Source: Apostichopus japonicus (Eukaryota; Echinodermata; Holothuroidea; Aspidochirotida; Stichopodidae). From it: a stretch of DNA of 64,000 bases. Below, in pieces: positions 55,501-61,086 of the stretch (positions are counted from its first letter, which is position 1; the number at the start of each line of letters is the position of its first letter). The DNA is taken from assembly GCF_037975245.1 (NCBI RefSeq), contig NC_092582.1, positions 6,552,001 to 6,616,000 of the forward strand, written 5' to 3'. The notes beneath the pieces were generated by a model that worked only from the letters and a program-made list of their open reading frames with translations, was not told the origin of the DNA and did no database searches. A program made the position numbers and the translations under genes.

Positions 55501-58500
55501 TTCACAGTAATATAGTACAAAGTGTATTTAAATATCTCAATTGTTAGTAAATGCTGACTATCAAATTTAGGAAGAACATACCTTTCCCCCATTACTGAGT
55601 TTATCTTCCTTCGTGCTCAGTAAAACACCAGAAATTGAAACCACATTTGGAGATAGGTCTTGAGTTTGAATAATTTTCCTCCCGGAAGAAGCATCTAAAC
55701 TTGTCAAGGTACAGACTTCCTTCGTTCCGCCCGTTGAACTTCCTCCGTTTATGTCTGCGGTGGACCTGGAAAGCAAAATTATGCAGAACTAGACGTAAAC
55801 TTGTCTTCTGAGATGGCATAGGACTTTTAGGACATGCCATGCACCTTCATTTAGTGATATTGAAAGTAGAAAGGAAATTCAGAGCAAACTCCATGTAACA
55901 CAACATCAGCATTTCGCATTCTCACACTTTTGTGTGGACAAAATGTGAAAACTTAATTCTGACTAATGTTTCAATATATAACAATTGTAGTGTATTAGTA
56001 TTTTATTTTTGGGGAAAACAATTCTAAAGATTATATTATTATTTACCACATTTATATAGCGCTCTTAATTTTCATGCTTAAGCAGGTTCAAGAGCACTTT
56101 ACAATGACAGCAATGACTATATGGTGTCGGAAGCATACTTAAATGCATACCGGATGAAAGCTGGAAGCATGCGTAGTATCGACCTTACAACATGGCTGTC
56201 GTAAAGTGAAAAGTTAACTTTACAATCCGTTTTGGACTGTGCTAACATGTTTTCTCCACATGTTTATAAATCACTAGATGCGATAATTAGGTGAGCCAGG
56301 ATTGTAACTTATTAGTATGTAAACACAAACTATAGATGCATTTATTACAATGTAGCTTGAACATGTATTGATCAACAAAAACTATAGACACATTGATTAA
56401 ATAATATTATTGATAAATTGATGAAATCAATCGTCAAACAATGATCAGGTAAAATATCTTTTGATTCATGAAAATAAAAAAGAACTCACAATGACAATTG
56501 TTGGATCTCCTTCTGAGTGAAATGTTGTAGCAGAAAGATGTCTTTCTCACTTTCACCAAGTTTGTTCAGGAGAGCGAGGGTCTGGCAAGTATACCTGAAG
56601 AGCAAAAATAGCTAGATGTCAGTGTAGATTAATACTCTTTTTCTTTCTTGCTCTCAATGGTCAGATTTCACACAAGACATTAATGTTCGGAAACTACGTA
56701 TGTTCATGAATCTAATGAGCTTTCCCATCCCCCCCCCCACCTCCATGTTTATGACAGTGTGTGCCTATCTGAAGGCTTATAATCCATTTATGCGAAGCAA
56801 ATCCATTGTCTATATCGCACATGTCTATATGTATATAGTTAACTGCAATTTGTGTACATTTCTGTGACAGCTATCAACTTCTGTCATTCCATGACAAATT
56901 TATGTTAACCTCAGACAGTTTAAGTTTCCAAACTCTGCGCTAAATTGGTGCCTAATCAAGATTTACTAACTCATTTAAAATCATTTAGTAGGAGAAATTA
57001 TGTCAAGAGTGTGGACTATGTTTAACTGCAAAACTTTATGCCAAACAAACTGACACTCAACTGCAAAAAAGGCAAGGCAAAGTTGACTTACCATTTGACC
57101 ATTTTACTATCATGCGAGAGGAAGTTAGCAAAGTTTTCCCAATCAACCATGGCTGACATCATATTCCTGTCATGCTGAACAAGCTTCAGGGCAGCTTTTA
57201 CAATGTCTTCATCAGACGTTGCCCTCTTTGGCTTCTGGCTTTTCTGTGAATGTGACCAGTAGACCATACTTAGGCATACTTTCTTTGTGTCATACTCTAC
57301 TGAGGCATACTTTCTTTGTGTCGTACCATACAAAGGCATACTTTCTTTGTGTTGTACCATACATAGGCATACTTTCTTTGTGTCATACCAAACATAGGCA
57401 TACTTTCTTTGTGTCATACCATACATAGGCATACTTTCTTTGTGTCATACTCTACTGAGGCATACTTTCTTTGTGTCATACCATACTTAGGCATAGTTTC
57501 TTTGTGTCATACCATACATAGGCATACTTTATGTGTCATACCATACATAGGCATACTTTCTTTGTGTCGGACCATACATAGGCATACATTCTTGTGTCGT
57601 ACCATACATAGGCAGGCATACTTTCTTTGTGTCGTACTTAGGCATTCTTTCTTTGCCATCAACATAATCATTCGGACTGTCCACATTAAAATTTACTGAT
57701 GTGATTCTGCATGTATACTACTCATACGCTAGCACTTGTTCCGAAATACAATTTGTTAACTTTAGTTTTATGAAAAAGTATAAAAAAATTAAAGCATACC
57801 CTTTTCTTCTTTGGTGGTACATCAGAGGACAAACCATGTCCCTGAAAGGGTGATGGTGATGAAGACAAGTGGTTGAGCAATGGTGACCTGTGTTGAAAAA
57901 TAGCACAATCAAACATATATCCAATTGGGACTGTTAAGAATACAGCCAGTATTTTCTTACAAAGATAATGTTCAGCAATCTAGTAATGCACACAGAACAT
58001 GTAGATTTACATGATTTCAAAATCAATCAATGACATTAAACCTTTATGGTCCTGTATTTTACCAAGAAATGAAAAGTATAATACTTTTCTAAAGCTCCTT
58101 AGCATTTCTACCCAGCAGATGAAAGTAAAAATATAGAAGTGTTACCTCTCAACTCCATAACTGTTGGTCAATAAATGTTTGCCAGTGGCCACAAACAATC
58201 TGTCTTGCTCATATCTGTGGCCGTGAGTCTCTTTTGATACTCTTTTCACAGCTCTCTGTACAAGTTCCAATAGCAGTGGAGAAAAACTCTCTGATATAAA
58301 TTCTGTCAACTCTGGATCTAGTAAGTGTTGGCTGAGTATTTCTAGAACATCTTGTCTGCTTTGTGGAGATAACTCCTATATAAATGACAAAAAAATATCA
58401 TAGTTGATGTACATTATGAAGTGAAGCTCTATATAGCAAACATTGTGATATCAATTATCAAAGATTTAAATTAATCCAAGAGACTTTTACTCTTTGGGAT

Positions 58501-58757
58501 TTTTCAGATCTCCTTAATTGTAACCGTCCAATAAGAGCTTACTTTCAAATCTACAATTTTTACTAAATTGTCACTGTCACTACATTAAGAAATTGAATAT
58601 TAAATCAACAGCAGAGAACATGAAAAGCAGCAAAGTTTGCACATATTAAAGATCTTACCTCTGCTGTTACAAATGGTACAAGAGATTTCCTGATTGGTTC
58701 ATACTTTTCTACTGCTTCCTCCAAGACATTTGTCACATCCCAATAATCTGTCTCCAT
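400..58757 (-). CDS. MDN1: Midasin (MDN1/Rea1), dynein-like AAA+ ATPase of 60S ribosome assembly; 3' end beyond window
   Basis: Midasin is known to pull assembly factors (the WDR12/Ytm1 and NLE1/Rsa4 UBL proteins) off pre-60S particles in the nucleolus and nucleoplasm. Seen here: N-terminal domain, six AAA+ modules with Walker A motifs, long linker, start of the Asp/Glu-rich region. Coding exons in transcript order: 58659-58757, 58146-58375, 57800-57887, 57092-57243, 56490-56594, 55582-55765, 54804-55019, 54455-54526, 53816-53979, 53047-53161, 52658-52842, 52109-52190, 51264-51472, 50105-50317, 49561-49766, 49072-49190, 48513-48649, 47981-48085, 47586-47699, 46023-46170, 45166-45431, 44367-44545, 43979-44070, 43417-43533, 42920-43066, 42181-42325, 41596-41750, 41180-41307, 40549-40684, 39757-40023, 39219-39415, 38301-38665, 37727-37932, 36899-37021, 36405-36602, 34979-35086, 34239-34523, 33662-33805, 32948-33076, 32166-32334, 31414-31518, 30888-31053, 30319-30435, 29371-29455, 28812-28932, 28413-28555, 27451-27719, 26727-26968, 25981-26146, 25080-25183, 24631-24764, 23844-23998, 22756-23304, 21859-22138, 20991-21241, 20036-20585, 19647-19838, 18703-19047, 18091-18263, 17661-17919, 16701-16977, 16265-16500, 15324-15514, 14554-14849, 13534-13652, 13212-13316, 12365-12754, 11824-11920, 11331-11448, 11087-11198, 10569-10684, 9485-9779, 8633-8733, 7564-7781, 6984-7118, 6287-6432, 5445-5606, 4842-4979, 4097-4229, 3143-3367, 400-509. 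They total 4,875 codons with no stop; the human protein is about 5,600 residues, so roughly the last eighth is missing. Confidence 0.97.
765..2408. mobile_element. Non-autonomous hAT-type DNA transposon, 1.64 kb, in an MDN1 intron
   Basis: The element begins TAGGGCTGTG and ends CACAGCACTA, imperfect terminal inverted repeats of the hAT TAGNG type. It is flanked by perfect 8-bp direct repeats ATTACAGG at 757-764 and 2409-2416, the target-site length of hAT elements. Just inside both ends are arrays of the palindrome CGTTTAAACG (about 786-842 and 2333-2396), as expected of subterminal transposase sites. The interior is richer in CG than the surrounding intron and has no transposase-like open frame; the longest frame (2058-2285) resembles nothing I know. 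It probably moved with an enzyme made elsewhere. Confidence 0.85.
2580..2720 (+). mobile_element. Probable LINE-type retroelement 3' tail
   Basis: The stretch ends GGACAATAAAGTTTC followed by a short (TATC)n run, the kind of tail left by L2/CR1-like non-LTR retrotransposons. The interior is T-rich and carries no coding frame. Where the insertion begins cannot be seen; it may reach left to the hAT element boundary near 2417. Confidence 0.3.
3472..3570. repeat. Partial copy of a short dispersed repeat related to the foldback MITE at 51759
   Basis: TTAGGCACTGTGTCAAAAT followed by GC-rich GCTGCAG-type sequence and GCATAGGACAACCTTTTAT matches the left half of the element at 51759-51999. No matching right inverted repeat follows, so this looks like a truncated copy. 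Confidence 0.55.
3683..4009. repeat. Minisatellite, unit about 21 bp, around 15 copies
   Basis: Diverged tandem copies of CCTTTAATGTACACAATGATG fill much of the intron between exons 79 and 80. Copies differ by substitutions and 1-2 bp indels. A 69-codon open frame on the minus strand only reflects the repeat. Confidence 0.9.
5289..5395. repeat. Dispersed repeat copy, related to 7999-8090
   Basis: Shares CACTTTTCA, then CTAxTAGA, then CAGGGAATTTGTGCTCTGT and GAGTGGTGATACAA with the segment at 7999-8090. Both lie in MDN1 introns. The source family is not recognised. Confidence 0.6.
5445..12754 (-). CDS. MDN1: MDN1 coding exons 67-77: distal linker (residues 4044-4673)
   Basis: Exons 12365-12754, 11824-11920, 11331-11448, 11087-11198, 10569-10684, 9485-9779, 8633-8733, 7564-7781, 6984-7118, 6287-6432 and 5445-5606. 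Landmarks shared with vertebrate midasin are LRKRKALSDLFKALASLGLSYRKG across exons 68-69 (given in two pieces: LRKRKALSDLFK and LSYRKG), LGLPNLERCKGFSEHL in exon 71, and the helix ending LLGIFNELAEK in exon 77, which joins directly to the GFC motif that opens the acidic region. Helical throughout, with no catalytic motif. Exons 72-75 are the least conserved and rest mainly on good splice sites and reading frame. Introns contain a 250-bp tandem duplication near 7832-8240 and a related dispersed repeat at 5289-5395. Confidence 0.91.
7832..8240. repeat. Tandem duplication, unit about 250 bp, two copies
   Basis: The first copy (from about 7832) and second copy (from about 8085) both contain ATAGTATTTCCCAG, GATATTTATTCTA, CATAGACCCATGTCCTACAT and CCATCAxTAGTAAACAA. 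They differ at roughly one base in ten. The segment 7999-8090 between them has another copy at 5289-5395. Confidence 0.85.
13212..19838 (-). CDS. MDN1: MDN1 coding exons 57-66: middle linker (residues 3313-4043)
   Basis: Exons 19647-19838, 18703-19047, 18091-18263, 17661-17919, 16701-16977, 16265-16500, 15324-15514, 14554-14849, 13534-13652 and 13212-13316. Recognisable midasin landmarks are the coiled RLEELERKKEKLTRRIAYRP stretch in exon 57, the charged helix EEERKRKEEEDASLFKYKKQ ending in FPSYEK in exon 60, the phrase VNSPLMKF...LAKAQDWE in exon 63, and QFVKISRWNDINFWAMK in exon 66. Exon 61 has a proline run (SSSPPPPPE) before a short acidic piece. The intron after exon 64 appears to start with GC. 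A partial copy of exon 66 lies upstream of it at 13374-13465. A SINE sits at 14201-14455. Confidence 0.94.
13283..13465 (-). repeat. 91-bp tandem duplication copying the acceptor and start of MDN1 exon 66
   Basis: The upper copy (13374-13465) repeats the acceptor TTTTACAG and the first 40 or so coding bases of exon 66 (real exon 13212-13316), offset by 91 bp. The copied coding part would read QFVNISRWNNIKF, against QFVKISRWNDINF in the real exon. It lacks the rest of the exon and a donor. Confidence 0.85.
14139..14199. repeat. Short tandem repeat of CCAGTTCAC
   Basis: Five or six irregular copies of ACCAGTTCAC stand directly before the SINE head at 14201. They may be a target-site feature or chance expansion. 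Confidence 0.6.
14201..14455 (+). mobile_element. tRNA-derived SINE with (ACAT)n tail
   Basis: The head GGAGTGTTAGCTCAGTGGTT contains a pol III A box (TAGCTCAGTGG), followed at normal spacing by a B box (AGTTCGAGTCA) and CACTCC pairing with the GGAGTG start. A body of about 180 bp follows with a hairpin-like TAAGCC...GGCTTCT, then a CATACATACATAC tail. It lies antisense in the intron after exon 64. Confidence 0.75.
19477..19514 (+). repeat. Poly(A) run of 38 bases
   Basis: A long uninterrupted A run on the plus strand in the intron between exons 57 and 58. It could be the tail of a retroposed sequence in about 19090-19476, but no AATAAA signal lies just before it and the preceding 63-codon frame is not recognised. 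Confidence 0.6.
20036..27719 (-). CDS. MDN1: MDN1 coding exons 47-56: first part of the linker (residues 2413-3312)
   Basis: Exons 27451-27719, 26727-26968, 25981-26146, 25080-25183, 24631-24764, 23844-23998, 22756-23304, 21859-22138, 20991-21241 and 20036-20585. This is the start of the long, mostly helical stalk that in Rea1 swings the MIDAS domain toward the AAA ring; it has no catalytic motif. Exon 47 holds a strongly acidic loop (TEESEDVEMTEDEDSSKQEE, residues about 2425-2450) and exon 53 a second one (GEEGEEEEDNEVVDD is its core). Exons 53 and 56 are unusually long for this gene (549 and 550 nt). Assignment rests on unbroken frame between the AAA6 and later linker exons, since the linker is weakly conserved. 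The intron 21242-21858 contains a degenerate minisatellite. Confidence 0.93.
21375..21835. repeat. Degenerate minisatellite, unit about 57 bp
   Basis: Six to eight loosely repeated units share CTTTTGTTATAAACAATGCA, then GTATCATCAACAAATCCATT. The array ends within about 25 bp of exon 54's donor (21858). Confidence 0.65.
28413..33076 (-). CDS. MDN1: MDN1 coding exons 39-46: AAA6 module (residues 2068-2412)
   Basis: Exons 32948-33076, 32166-32334, 31414-31518, 30888-31053, 30319-30435, 29371-29455, 28812-28932 and 28413-28555. Walker A is GPTACGKSS (2069-2077). The Walker B strand is WLLIDNVNFCSPSVLDRL, with Asn2252 in place of the catalytic Glu, and sensor 1 reads LILAMDPKYGEISRAM with Asp where Asn is usual. 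Both changes fit a module that binds but does not hydrolyse ATP; the Asp-Asn pair is also what I recall for other midasins. The intron 31519-32165 holds a tandem array built partly from the exon 40 donor. A SINE lies in 29865-30160, a 16-bp direct-repeat pair at 29082 and 29200, and 30160-30310 is extremely AT-rich. Confidence 0.95.
29082..29215. repeat. Perfect 16-bp direct repeats 118 bp apart
   Basis: TAATATTGATTTGTTG occurs at 29082-29097 and 29200-29215. They could be target-site duplications around a roughly 102-bp insertion, or a simple local duplication. An A run of about 25 bases precedes the first copy. Confidence 0.55.
29865..30160 (+). mobile_element. tRNA-derived SINE with a Leu/Ser-type long variable arm
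   Basis: The head has an A box (TGGTCGAGTGG) and a B box (GGTTCGATACC) flanked by CCGG...CCGG pairing, with a long segment between them like class II (Leu/Ser) tRNAs. About 180 bp of non-tRNA body follows, containing ATAAGCCCTTGCGGGCTTCT, similar in design to the tail of the SINE at 14201. It ends near the AT-rich tract. Confidence 0.7.
30160..30310. repeat. Low-complexity AT tract
   Basis: Almost pure A/T made of TTTAAT and TATATT motifs, directly after the SINE and just before the donor of exon 43. Confidence 0.8.
31660..32210 (-). repeat. Tandem array, unit about 140 bp, containing copies of the exon 40 3' end and splice donor
   Basis: Three diverged copies plus the genuine exon edge. 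Each unit on the minus strand contains a pseudo-exon end GATGGAAAACCAG followed by GTATTTGC, matching the real exon 40 donor at 32165. Donor-like sites fall near 31751, 31892 and 32023, spaced 130-141 bp. The unit also carries CCACTGATTGG and CACATCATTTGACAAC. Confidence 0.88.
33662..37932 (-). CDS. MDN1: MDN1 coding exons 33-38: AAA5 module (residues 1713-2067)
   Basis: Exons 37727-37932, 36899-37021, 36405-36602, 34979-35086, 34239-34523 and 33662-33805. Walker A is GSPGVGKTSLV (1751-1758 for the core). Walker B is WVVLDE followed by LNLAS: exon 34 ends exactly after the Asp1821-Glu1822 pair. Sensor 1 is IFACQNPLKQGGGRKGLP and the arginine-finger strand is KSFLNRFTQVYMEPL. All hydrolysis motifs are present. 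Exon 37 repeats the NLRDLFRWCDLMV helix seen in AAA3. The 1.3-1.8 kb introns contain an 80-bp tandem duplication (35849-35998); a 111-codon plus-strand open frame in 36931-37266 shows no recognisable family. Confidence 0.96.
35849..35998. repeat. 80-bp tandem duplication
   Basis: Two copies starting GTATTAATTGTAATGCACA, sharing AGCCTAAGACTCTCTAGGAA and CTATTGTTATGGATGTT, offset by 80 bp and only slightly diverged. Confidence 0.88.
38301..41307 (-). CDS. MDN1: MDN1 coding exons 28-32: AAA4 module (residues 1349-1712)
   Basis: Exons 41180-41307, 40549-40684, 39757-40023, 39219-39415 and 38301-38665. Walker A is GETGCGKT (1388-1395), split by the intron between exons 28 and 29 after GETG. Walker B reads PFLIDEISLADDSVLERL (Asp1463, Glu1464). 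The acidic insert GENQDDVEEVDAQDG lies before sensor 1 (ITATMNPGGDYGKKE), and the arginine-finger motif is SPALRNRFTEIWCE. In yeast Rea1 this module carries a large helical insert near its substrate side; exons 31-32 code the following small domain, including HGACLVFLDGLGVG. Motifs are complete for ATP hydrolysis. Introns show no recognisable element. Confidence 0.96.
41596..44545 (-). CDS. MDN1: MDN1 coding exons 22-27: AAA3 module (residues 1070-1348)
   Basis: Exons 44367-44545, 43979-44070, 43417-43533, 42920-43066, 42181-42325 and 41596-41750. Walker A is GETSVGKT (1078-1085). Walker B is WIILDELNLAP (Asp1145, Glu1146). Sensor 1 is FATQNPPGQYGGRK, and the arginine-finger strand is SRAFRNRFVELHFDE. 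These motifs are intact, so the module should bind and hydrolyse ATP. Exon 26 carries the conserved GFMTLRDLFRWAER helix, which recurs in AAA5. The intron 43534-43978 holds a local duplication of about 75 bp and an A-rich tract. Confidence 0.96.
43551..43731. repeat. Local duplication, unit about 75 bp, offset 106 bp
   Basis: Both copies share AATAAGTTTGCAAT, ACCTGACATTTCTGCAAAT, ATTAGTAAACATT and CTAATTAGTCCCAAAA. An A run separates them, with extra ATTAGTCCCAAAA repeats. Confidence 0.85.
45166..50317 (-). CDS. MDN1: MDN1 coding exons 14-21: AAA2 module and its insert (residues 634-1069)
   Basis: Exons 50105-50317, 49561-49766, 49072-49190, 48513-48649, 47981-48085, 47586-47699, 46023-46170 and 45166-45431. 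Walker A is GETGTGKT (667-674), followed by NMNQQSDSTDLLGGYKPVD, the classic midasin sequence after the P-loop. Walker B is WILLDEINLA (Asp829, Glu830). Sensor 1 is FACMNPATDIGKKELP, and the arginine-finger region reads GIRNRFTEFYVDEL. The set is complete for ATP hydrolysis. Exon 15 is a helical insert specific to midasin. The intron 48650-49071 carries a Penelope-like retroelement fragment, and the 1.4 kb intron 46171-47585 carries a retroelement tail with (TTA)n. Confidence 0.96.
47199..47272 (+). mobile_element. Retroelement 3' tail with (TTA)n
   Basis: TTTTGTAAAGCGCCTAGAGG, then TTTGGCGCTATATTAAGAAC and a TTATTATTATTA run. This hairpin-plus-trinucleotide form is common at the 3' ends of SINE/LINE families in invertebrates. 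The 5' extent is unclear and may reach back to about 46500. Confidence 0.5.
48750..49045 (-). mobile_element. Probable Penelope-like retroelement fragment with hammerhead-like hairpin
   Basis: On the minus strand the region contains TTTGAAGAAGATCC, a loop TGCTA, then GGATCGAAACGTCAGGCC: a perfect GATCC/GGATC stem between TGAAGA and CGAAACGTC. This resembles the CUGANGA-stem-GAAA core of hammerhead motifs reported in Penelope-like elements, with U instead of C at the first core position. Similar pieces TTTTTTTGTAA(A/T)G near 48754 and 49033 flank it. No reverse-transcriptase frame is present. Confidence 0.45.
51264..55019 (-). CDS. MDN1: MDN1 coding exons 7-13: AAA1 module (residues 287-633)
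   Basis: Exons 54804-55019, 54455-54526, 53816-53979, 53047-53161, 52658-52842, 52109-52190 and 51264-51472. Walker A is GPVGSGKT at residues 321-328. The Walker B strand reads WILLEDLDYAP from residue 389. The sensor-1 strand ends FATQR, with Arg after Gln where the other modules have Asn, so this module is probably weak or inactive in hydrolysis; this is inference from motifs. Between them lies the conserved VGTYRCTEIPGEFVWQPGPL, written here as a 20-residue piece of exon 8. A short acidic loop (HEQEEEEGA) sits in exon 11. Introns here hold a foldback MITE (51759-51999) and a short repeat of an 18-bp unit near 52366-52424; the rest of the introns show nothing I recognise. Confidence 0.95.
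51759..51999. mobile_element. Foldback MITE of about 241 bp
   Basis: Inverted ends TTAGGCACCATGTCAAAA (left) and the complement of TTAGGCATCATGTCAAAA (right, 51982-51999). The inverted similarity continues inward into GCTGCAG-rich sequence. The terminal TTA/TAA may include the target duplication, as in PIF/Harbinger or Tc1-like families. No coding frame. A truncated relative lies at 3472-3570. Confidence 0.7.
52366..52424. repeat. Short tandem repeat, CATACTCCAGGCATGG unit
   Basis: Three to four copies of an about 18-bp unit (CATACTCCAGGCATGG) in the intron between exons 11 and 12. Confidence 0.8.
55582..58757 (-). CDS. MDN1: MDN1 coding exons 1-6: start codon and N-terminal domain (residues 1-286)
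   Basis: Exons 58659-58757, 58146-58375, 57800-57887, 57092-57243, 56490-56594 and 55582-55765. The protein starts METDYWDVTNVLEEAVEKYE. The ATG has A at -3 and G at +4, and an in-frame TAG lies 21 nt upstream inside the same exon, so this is the first possible in-frame start. The segment matches midasin N-terminal features: a helical region, a variable Ser/Lys-rich stretch (residues about 110-160, PPKKKR then KPKRATSDED), and the conserved block around MVKWYTCQTLALLNKLGE. Residues about 225-286 are Ser/Thr-rich and poorly conserved. The intron before exon 4 (57244-57799) carries a 31-bp minisatellite that comes within about 20 bp of the acceptor. The intron 55766-56489 carries a retroelement tail. 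Known role of the region: it packs against the ring and connects to AAA1. Confidence 0.92.
56030..56110 (-). mobile_element. Retroelement 3' tail, minus orientation
   Basis: On the minus strand: TTGTAAAGTGCTCTTGAACC, then AAGAGCGCTATATAAATGTG and a (TAA)n run. Same tail design as 47199-47272 in the opposite orientation. The 5' limit is not visible. Confidence 0.5.
57263..57658. repeat. 31-bp minisatellite, about 13 copies, next to exon 4 acceptor
   Basis: Copies of CATACTTTCTTTGTGTCATA followed by CCATACATAGG repeat with period 31, with a few shortened units near the right end. The array starts about 20 bp from the exon 4 acceptor (57244). Because 31 is not a multiple of 3, one repeat stays open in several frames on both strands. 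Confidence 0.93.
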
Positions 58758-58795
58758 TCTGCATTGATCAGGAAGCTATGTTGAGGAGCTTTCAA
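58758..58795 (-). other. MDN1: 5' UTR part of the MDN1 start-codon exon, with upstream ATG
   Basis: A clear acceptor (TTATTTTCAG) ends at 58796, so the start-codon exon has 38 nt of 5' UTR and at least one more non-coding exon must lie to the right. A second ATG at 58764 begins 7 nt before the main start in another frame and opens a 21-codon frame that ends at a TGA inside the coding exon (58699). Its context is weak (T at -3, C at +4) compared with the main ATG. Confidence 0.75.
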
Positions 58796-58798
58796 CTG

Positions 58799-60002
58799 AA
58801 AATAAGAACAACATATGATACTCATCTGGTTTTAATAAAAAAAAAATGCTTGAGCTAAAGAAGAAACCACTTCTTAGTCTACATAAGGTATTGAAGTACC
58901 TGATCATACTGACATGATCGTACAGAAATTGTCAAACTGAATGAGATAATTTTAGGCCGTCTTGATAAGCATCAATGTGTGTTCATAATGGAATACATAA
59001 TACAGCTTTAAAATGTACATGAGACACATGCTTGAAACAATGTTCACAAAAGCTGACAAATTATTGTCTTAGGCCTGTAGACAGTTGAAGGGTACTAATG
59101 AGATTGATGGTACTATATGTAAGTATTAACAGCATGCTCCCTCTCACTCTCAGATAAACCAAGTCGATAGGCCAGTCCTACAAAAATTATCTGTCGGAGT
59201 AACGTACAAATAGTAATACAAGTACAATTGCAACACTTCTTTTTCTGGGGTTGGACTTAGTTTTTAAAATCTGAGGGTCACATGCACTTCCAATGCATGC
59301 CGTTTGAAACTTACACCATTCAAAGTACTATTTTATCTCAATTCTTGGGAGTGCCCTTGGAAAATAACCTTAGTTTAGCTCTTAGTTAGTGTAATACTCG
59401 CAACATTAAGAAACGACATTCCGTATGTATCATGTCGCGGAACTAGGACTAGCCTAGTAGTAACATTGTCATACGATATGTTTCTACGAACCTGATGTCG
59501 AATTAAATCATAATATATATTATAAATATATTTCTCACAGCTTACGTTATCGATGCAAACCTGCAAATCTTTCAAATTCTATTATCCGCACAAGTAAGAA
59601 AAATCCGCATAATAACACCGGTGAATCACCTTTCGCCAACACCAGTACTGCGTTTTACACTCAACCTCGTGTTGTAGGACTGTAGTAATTGTGCAACATA
59701 ATAACGTGTGGTGCACTGTACTTAGTGTACTAGTTGTGTGCAATTTGTTTTCACATGTGGCGTATTGCGCAATACAAAAAAAAGATACATAATCAAAGCG
59801 GACTGCGTTTGTCTTTCGGAGTCACAATATATTTTATAACTTAAATCTAAAATTTTAATTTCGAAGCCTAGATTCAATATTGCAATGAACCAATGAGCAT
59901 ATTGTTTTGCTATTGAAACTTCCCGGGTCGAATTAATGCATTCCTCGGAACAATGGGGGCTCTTTTGCGTGATATTATTTCTATATTAACTGTCGTGCAG
60001 TC
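58799..60002 (-). promoter_or_regulatory. Probable first intron, first non-coding exon and promoter region of MDN1
   Basis: No coding sequence is visible. A spliced 5' UTR is implied by the acceptor at 58796. On the minus strand two usable donors occur, GTAAGT near 59311-59316 and GTAAGC near 59542-59547, so the first exon may end at either and the start of transcription may lie around 59550-59800. No TATA box can be assigned with confidence. Exact boundaries are inference. Confidence 0.35.
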
Positions 60003-60010
60003 AATTCAAC

Positions 60011-61086
60011 CAGGCGCGGCGGAACGGAAAAATTATTGGGGGGGCTAATGTGTGGAGACCATCTAAGCGGAGCGCCACCATCGGTTGGCGCGGAGCGTAC
60101 AAGAAAATTTTGGGTTTTTCAAACCCCCAGATGGCCGGAAACGGCACTTCCCGAGTGTTTTATGCTGCGAATACCTAGCCCTAAACATGGGTCTCAAGCC
60201 TGCAATTTCTCAGATTGCACGTAAAAGTCTGTGAAAACATTGTAATTTGTATATTCGATAATGTTTTAAGAGAGTAGCTATTACTCGTAGTGTACAAAGA
60301 CGTTTTTGAGTGTAGTAAGGGCAGTGGCGGAGCTAGGGGTATTGGTCAGGGGGGGGCAAGAATGGTCTGTAGGGGCGCTTTCGACACTATCTAAGAGGAG
60401 CGCCACCACAGGTTGGCGCGGAGCGTACAGAAATTTTTTGAGTAAAGATACTCCCTAGATTGCAGGAAATGACCCTTTCTGGGCCTTGCTAATTTTCAGA
60501 TAAACAGTGAATAAATAGGTGTCGTCTCCATTTTGTCGGAAAATTACACCAACAGAATATGAAAAATGTCAATAGGTATATGAGAGCGCAATAAAATAGT
60601 CAATAATAGCGAATAAGTAAAAAGTAGTGCTGAAAAGGGCGCCAGCAGTCCATTTGAGTCCGTCAGGGGGGGGGGGGGCATCCGCCCCCTGACTGTATAT
60701 ATGGACGCTCCGTCACCAAGTAAGGGGATGTTTGAGAACTGGCTGAAATGAGGCAAGTCATTGGCCTAAGACGAAGTTGTGTTACGCTTACCGGTACTCA
60801 CACTCACTGCTTCCACTTTTCACGGGGCGTGAAGACGCGGTTGGGGTGACAATGTGGTCTATAGCCAGGGGACGGGCCGAGGGTCCCCCAGCATTTACTA
60901 AAATTATTACACCTATATAGTATACGTGTGCATCGGACAGATCGACAAATATGCATTGAAAAATGGGCAGATGCACGTTTCGGAGCCTTGGTAAATATTG
61001 GGGGGGCTTAACACGCATTTGCCCCCTCAACTTTTTCATTGGGGGGGGCTGAGCCCCCCCAAGCCCCCCCGGTTCCGCCGCCACTG
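60011..61086. mobile_element. hAT-like MITE (outer), interrupted by a related MITE
   Basis: Left end CAGGCGCGGCGGAAC and right end complement CAGTGGCGGCGGAAC form inverted repeats. Flanks are AATTCAAC (60003-60010) and CATTCAAC (61087-61094), an 8-bp duplication with one mismatch. Removing the inner element and its duplication leaves about 671 bp. G-rich runs next to both ends. It shares GGAGCGCCACCA and GGTTGGCGCGGAGCGTACA with the inner copy, so both belong to one family. Confidence 0.75.
60322..60718. mobile_element. hAT-like MITE (inner), 397 bp, nested in the outer copy
   Basis: Starts CAGTGGCGGAGC and ends GCTCCGTCACCA, imperfect inverted repeats, followed inward on both sides by GTCAGGGGG-type sequence. 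Perfect 8-bp target duplications AGTAAGGG at 60314-60321 and 60719-60726. No coding frame. Confidence 0.82.

Noticed and set aside
57263-57658. CRISPR array
   Set aside because: Direct tandem units without unique spacers in a eukaryotic intron.
57219-57699. Cys/His-rich plus-strand frames resembling a small zinc-finger protein
   Set aside because: They are translations of the 31-bp minisatellite.
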